NCBI GenBank assembly: GCA_002314945.1
Contig: DCHV01000056.1
Coordinates: 38,566-54,832 of the forward strand
Direction of reading: 5' to 3'
Source of the DNA: Prevotellaceae bacterium UBA1743
GTDB taxonomy: Bacteria > Bacteroidota > Bacteroidia > Bacteroidales > Bacteroidaceae
DNA length: 16,267 bases
In this document: in pieces, positions 13,383 to 16,267 of the stretch
Position numbering within the stretch: position 1 is the stretch's first letter
Layout of the letters: the number at the start of each line of letters is the position of its first letter
Notes under the pieces: model-generated
Database searches by the model: none
Told to the model about the DNA's origin: nothing
Seen by the model: only the letters and a program-made list of their open reading frames with translations
Made by a program: the position numbers and the translations under genes

Positions 13383-14128
13383 TCTATATAGTTCTCCATG
13401 TAGAGATGTTCGCCATCAAAGACGGCGTATGTGAATTGGGTAATCCAGTCACCCAAGATCATGAGGCGGCTTTGACGGGAGAGCATGAGGTCAAGTTCGA
13501 TGTGCCGATGCCCGAACATGAAACAGTTGACTTCGGGATGTGACTGTAGGTACGACTTGGCAAAACGCACCAAGTACTCTTTGTCTTCTCCCATATAAGG
13601 TTCTTCACCCACTCCATCACGCTTCATGCGGCTATGCTTTGCCCAGGAAAGGCCAAACTGTACCGCCCAACGAGGATGAATACAGGAGAAAAGCGTGCGA
13701 CACAGACGACTATGAAACACAGTACGTAGCATACGGAATTTCAGGTCAGGATCGCCCAATCCATCCCCATGCGCCATATAGAAAACCTTGTCACCCAATT
13801 CCATTGCAACTGGTTGGCGATGCAGGATGACACCACATTCCTTCTCCAGATAGTCGAGACACCAGATGTCGTGATTACCCGTGAAATAATGCACCTCCAC
13901 ACCCATGTCGGTCAGTTCGCTCACCTTGCCCAAGAAACGGGTATAGCCACGAGGGACAACCATACGATACTCGTACCAGAAGTCGAACATATCCCCGAGC
14001 ATATATACCGCTTGCGCCTTCTCCTTGATTTCATCGAGGAAACGCACCAGACGTCTCTCATGCTGACGACCATGAGGAATCGCCAAAGAGCCGAGATGGG
14101 CATCACTTATGAAATATACGTTCTTCAT
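13364..14128 (-). CDS. LpxH-type UDP-2,3-diacylglucosamine diphosphatase
   Basis: The 254-residue product is a calcineurin-like metallophosphoesterase. Its metal ligands are visible: SDAHLG (Asp9, His11), LGDMFDFW (Asp46, Asp49), GNHD (84-87), AHGDG (His120) and GHRHIEL (His207, His209). Sequence style and length fit the bacteroidete LpxH family. These enzymes hydrolyse UDP-2,3-diacylglucosamine to lipid X and UMP, the fourth step of lipid A synthesis at the inner face of the inner membrane. A broader metallophosphoesterase role cannot be excluded, so no symbol is assigned. The ATG overlaps the stop of the preceding DUF59 gene in an ATGA arrangement, implying coupled translation. It is the last gene of the four-gene minus-strand block. 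Confidence 0.88.
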   Translation of the reverse strand: MKNVYFISDAHLGSLAIPHGRQHERRLVRFLDEIKEKAQAVYMLGDMFDFWYEYRMVVPRGYTRFLGKVSELTDMGVEVHYFTGNHDIWCLDYLEKECGVILHRQPVAMELGDKVFYMAHGDGLGDPDLKFRMLRTVFHSRLCRTLFSCIHPRWAVQFGLSWAKHSRMKRDGVGEEPYMGEDKEYLVRFAKSYLQSHPEVNCFMFGHRHIELDLMLSRQSRLMILGDWITQFTYAVFDGEHLYMENYIEGESHP

Positions 14129-14448
14129 AGGAATCCCAATTCCATTTTAGCATCCTCGGAAAGCATGTCCTTTGTCCATTCCGGTTCAAAGACAAGATTC
14201 ACCTCCACCTTGTCCAGCCCTTGAATACTCTCCAACTTCTGGCGCACATCCTCCACGATGAAATCAGCGGCAGGACAATTGGGAGCCGTCAGAGTCATAT
14301 CGAGTTTCAACTCGTTGGCCTCCTCATTGAGTTCTATGCGATATATCAACCCCAAATCGTAGATATTCACCGGTATCTCTGGATCGAAAACAGTACGCAA
14401 CATATCTATTATGCGTTCCTCCATCTTCTGATGCAATTCTATGTCCAT
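14125..14448 (-). CDS. MIP18 / DUF59 family iron-sulfur cluster assembly protein
   Basis: The 107-residue product is a single DUF59 domain. It shows the family's FDPEIPVNIYDLGLIYRIEL segment and the conserved cysteine loop TLTAPNCPAADFI, followed by VEVNLVFEPEWTKDMLSEDA. Members (SufT, the N-terminal domain of Mrp/ApbC, eukaryotic MIP18) help deliver Fe-S clusters to target proteins in the cytoplasm. The protein is stand-alone and is not fused to an Mrp ATPase. It is 16 nt downstream of radC and overlaps the lpxH-like start by 4 nt. No suf genes are visible in the window, so its partner is unknown. Confidence 0.92.
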   Translation of the reverse strand: MDIELHQKMEERIIDMLRTVFDPEIPVNIYDLGLIYRIELNEEANELKLDMTLTAPNCPAADFIVEDVRQKLESIQGLDKVEVNLVFEPEWTKDMLSEDAKMELGFL

Positions 14449-14464
14449 TCTCTATATGTAGATG

Positions 14465-15145
14465 TTATAATTTATCGTGTTCGGAATAACTATAGTAGCG
14501 TCCGTCCGTCAGGATGATATGATCCAGGAGACGGATATTCATCGTGTTACATGCCTGCTTTGCACGTGCGGTCATCTCATCATCCTGCCTGCTGGGGATG
14601 AGGCTGCCACTGGGATGATTGTGACACAAGGCTACTACGGGAGCATCTGCCAGTAATGCATTCTTGAGCAAGAGACGGACATCTACCGTGGCACCTGTGA
14701 GTCCTCCCTGACCCAACATGACATCGCGTATGACTGTCAGATTCTGCCGCATCAGCAAGACACGGCATTGTTCGTAGGAGAGATCCTGCATCATGGGAAG
14801 GAAATATCTGTAGATGTCCTCGCTGGTTTCTATCCGCTTCATCTCGCTGGCCATCTCCTCCAGACGACATTGTGCCAACTGGCAGGCAGCAAGTACGGTA
14901 ATGGCTTTCGCTTCGCCCATCCCCTTGTATTTCATCAAGTCCTTCACCGTGGCTCGTCCCAGGAGTTTCAGGCTATTCTGATAATCTCCCAGCACTTGAC
15001 GCATCAGATCTACTGCGGAGACGCCTGGTATGCCACTACCTATCAGAATTGCCATCAATTCGGCTTTCGAGAGATTCTCGGCACCCTGCGCCATCATCTT
15101 CTCCCGAGGTCGGTCATCCAATGCCCATTCCTTTATCGACTTCAT
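14465..15145 (-). CDS. radC: RadC family JAB/MPN protein
   Basis: The 226-residue product has the N-terminal RadC helix-hairpin-helix region (ENLSKAELMAILIGSG, then YKGMGEAKAITVLAAC). A C-terminal JAB/MPN domain follows. The full metal-binding motif HxHx7SxxD is visible as His175, His177, Ser185 and Asp188 in CHNHPSGSLIPSRQDD. Despite the historic name, a DNA-repair role for RadC is not established, and the fold is that of a zinc isopeptidase/protease. The ATG at 15145 is chosen because it begins MKSIKEWALDDRPREK, the usual RadC opening, and overlaps the stop of the upstream glycosyltransferase as ATGA. Longer upstream starts would add an unconserved extension. MIP18/DUF59 follows after 16 nt. 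Confidence 0.93.
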   Translation of the reverse strand: MKSIKEWALDDRPREKMMAQGAENLSKAELMAILIGSGIPGVSAVDLMRQVLGDYQNSLKLLGRATVKDLMKYKGMGEAKAITVLAACQLAQCRLEEMASEMKRIETSEDIYRYFLPMMQDLSYEQCRVLLMRQNLTVIRDVMLGQGGLTGATVDVRLLLKNALLADAPVVALCHNHPSGSLIPSRQDDEMTARAKQACNTMNIRLLDHIILTDGRYYSYSEHDKL

Positions 15146-16191
15146 TTGTAGAAATTTCCCTTGAAAGCTTGCAACTCCTCGTTTCTCCCACATATACAAC
15201 GCAACCACCACGCACGGATGAATCCTGTTCCATATCCTGTCAACTGGATGATACTGGCATAGATGCTCAGAAAACCGACCTTCAAGCTACTATTCTGCCT
15301 GCTGCTATCCACACAGATGAGCAGGGAGAATAAGAGCAAAGGCATCAGGGCAAGTGCCATTAGGGACACCCCGAAGGAAGTGCAGATTCCTGAAAGTGCC
15401 ATCAGGAGGCCCAGCAGCATCACGAGAAGCAGCAACGAGAGTCCTACCGTGAACACAGCGGGCAACAGATGTACCAGTTTCAGGCTTTCTGGATATTTCT
15501 TGTAGAGGTTGATGCGGGCAATTCCGCTATTGTGTACCTGCTTGTAGAACTTACGGAAATCTGTTCTCCGCTTGTGCCATACCCATGCTTCGGGGAAGAG
15601 GCGGCAACGTGCCCCACTCTTGTAGATACGGATGCTGAAATCTATATCCTCTCCAAAACGCATAGGGGAGAAACCGCCCAACCGCTGATACAACTGGCTC
15701 TGTACGCCCATATTGAAGGAACGAGGATAGAACTTCTTGTCCATCTGCTTGCGCCCGCCACGAATGCCACCGGTCGTGAAGAAGGAAGTCATACTGTAAT
15801 TGATAGCCTTCTGTACGGGAGAGAAGGATTCATGTGCCCTATCCGGACCTCCAAACGCATCACAGGGGTTCTGCGACAGTTCATCCTCCACCGCCTGCAG
15901 ATAACCTGGAGGGAGGACACAATCACTATCCAGTATGATGAGGAACTGACCCTGACAACGTTCCGCACCATAATTGCGGGCTTGTCCGGGACCTTCGTTC
16001 TCCTTGTGTAGATATTTCAGGTCCAATACCTTGGCATATTTCTCCACAACATCCTTGCACGTGATTTCAGATCCATCCTCCACGATGATGACCTCAAAAT
16101 CCAAAAGTGTTTGGTTGGACAAACTCTGTAGAAGTTCATCCACCTCATTAGGGCGATTAAAAACAGGGATAATAAAAGAATATTTCTTCAT
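15142..16191 (-). CDS. Family 2 glycosyltransferase, membrane-anchored
   Basis: The 349-residue product starts with a GT-A/GT2 catalytic domain: KYSFIIPVFNRPNEVDELL, then VIIVEDGS, then GPGQARNYGAERCQGQFLII. The metal-binding DSD motif is at LDSDCV. FGGPDRA and FGEDIDFSIRIYKSGARC (the latter containing the likely ED acceptor-site acids) come next, then WHKRRTDFRKFYKQVHNSGIARI. Two strongly hydrophobic segments (roughly residues 250-305) and a basic tail give a membrane-bound C-terminal part. Such enzymes transfer a sugar from a nucleotide-sugar to an envelope glycan or lipid; donor and acceptor cannot be read. The ATG at 16191 is preferred over a TTG three codons upstream. The gene begins 28 nt after tRNA-Pro on the same strand and overlaps radC by 4 nt, so it heads the four-gene block. 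Confidence 0.9.
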   Translation of the reverse strand: MKKYSFIIPVFNRPNEVDELLQSLSNQTLLDFEVIIVEDGSEITCKDVVEKYAKVLDLKYLHKENEGPGQARNYGAERCQGQFLIILDSDCVLPPGYLQAVEDELSQNPCDAFGGPDRAHESFSPVQKAINYSMTSFFTTGGIRGGRKQMDKKFYPRSFNMGVQSQLYQRLGGFSPMRFGEDIDFSIRIYKSGARCRLFPEAWVWHKRRTDFRKFYKQVHNSGIARINLYKKYPESLKLVHLLPAVFTVGLSLLLLVMLLGLLMALSGICTSFGVSLMALALMPLLLFSLLICVDSSRQNSSLKVGFLSIYASIIQLTGYGTGFIRAWWLRCICGRNEELQAFKGNFYK

Positions 16192-16219
16192 ATACGCCAA
16201 GAAATGTCCTACAAAATAG

Positions 16220-16267
16220 TCGGAAAGAGGAGACTCGAACTCCCGACCCCTACGTCCCGAACGTAGT
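16220..16267 (-). tRNA. tRNA-Pro (anticodon CGG), 3' part, cut by the window end
   Basis: Read on the minus strand, CTACG-TTCGGGA-CGTAG is a perfect five-pair anticodon stem with a seven-base loop containing anticodon CGG. It is followed by a 5-nt variable loop and the T arm GGGAG-TTCGAGT-CTCCT. The acceptor strand CTTTCCG and discriminator A end at 16220. CCA is not encoded, since CTATTTTG follows the discriminator base region. The 5' half lies beyond the window. Confidence 0.9.

Overview
The window looks like chromosomal DNA of a Bacteroidales bacterium, probably Prevotella-like. Four things point there: TAnnTTTG-type promoter elements with poor Shine-Dalgarno signals, rpoA directly followed by rplQ, a folP-cdaA pair, and several secreted or lipoprotein glycosidases including a GH97 enzyme. 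The genus is an inference. No CRISPR array, intact transposase, integrase or phage gene was found.

Layout. Positions 1-660 hold the end of a ribosomal-protein operon (3' end of rpoA, rplQ, a clear terminator). A secreted GH99/WbsX-like protein follows (832-2004). The stretch from about 2,100 to 4,800 is accessory in character and A+T-richer. It carries a Fic-domain protein with an N-terminal HTH on the minus strand, a guanine-deaminase-like CDA enzyme, and a broken DUF1349 remnant. It also has a fold-prone stretch behind a -7 element, and a large nested inverted repeat centred on a 46-bp perfect palindrome. From a near-perfect Bacteroidetes promoter at 4802-4833 runs a block of three predicted surface lipoprotein glycosidases: GH97, a five-bladed beta-propeller enzyme, and an (alpha/alpha)6-barrel MGH1-like enzyme. 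This block continues with 9-nt spacing into folP and cdaA. After a tract of heptamer repeats come pta and ackA. Convergent to these, on the minus strand, is a tightly packed block read in the order GT2 glycosyltransferase, radC, MIP18/DUF59 and lpxH-like, preceded by a partial tRNA-Pro(CGG) at the window edge.

How the genes fit together. The three lipoprotein glycosidases probably act together on an alpha-linked glycan at the cell surface or in the periplasm, but no SusC/SusD pair is present here. FolP (folate synthesis) and CdaA (c-di-AMP synthesis) are housekeeping genes that appear to sit downstream of the glycosidase promoter. Pta and AckA form the acetyl-CoA to acetate route that yields ATP. 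The minus-strand block mixes envelope functions (lipid A synthesis, glycosyl transfer) with Fe-S cluster maturation and RadC.

The most unusual signals are non-coding: the exactly symmetric nested inverted repeat at 4431-4584, and two identical 13-bp sites 53 bp apart at the fic promoter and start codon. I did not find a convincing new multi-gene system.
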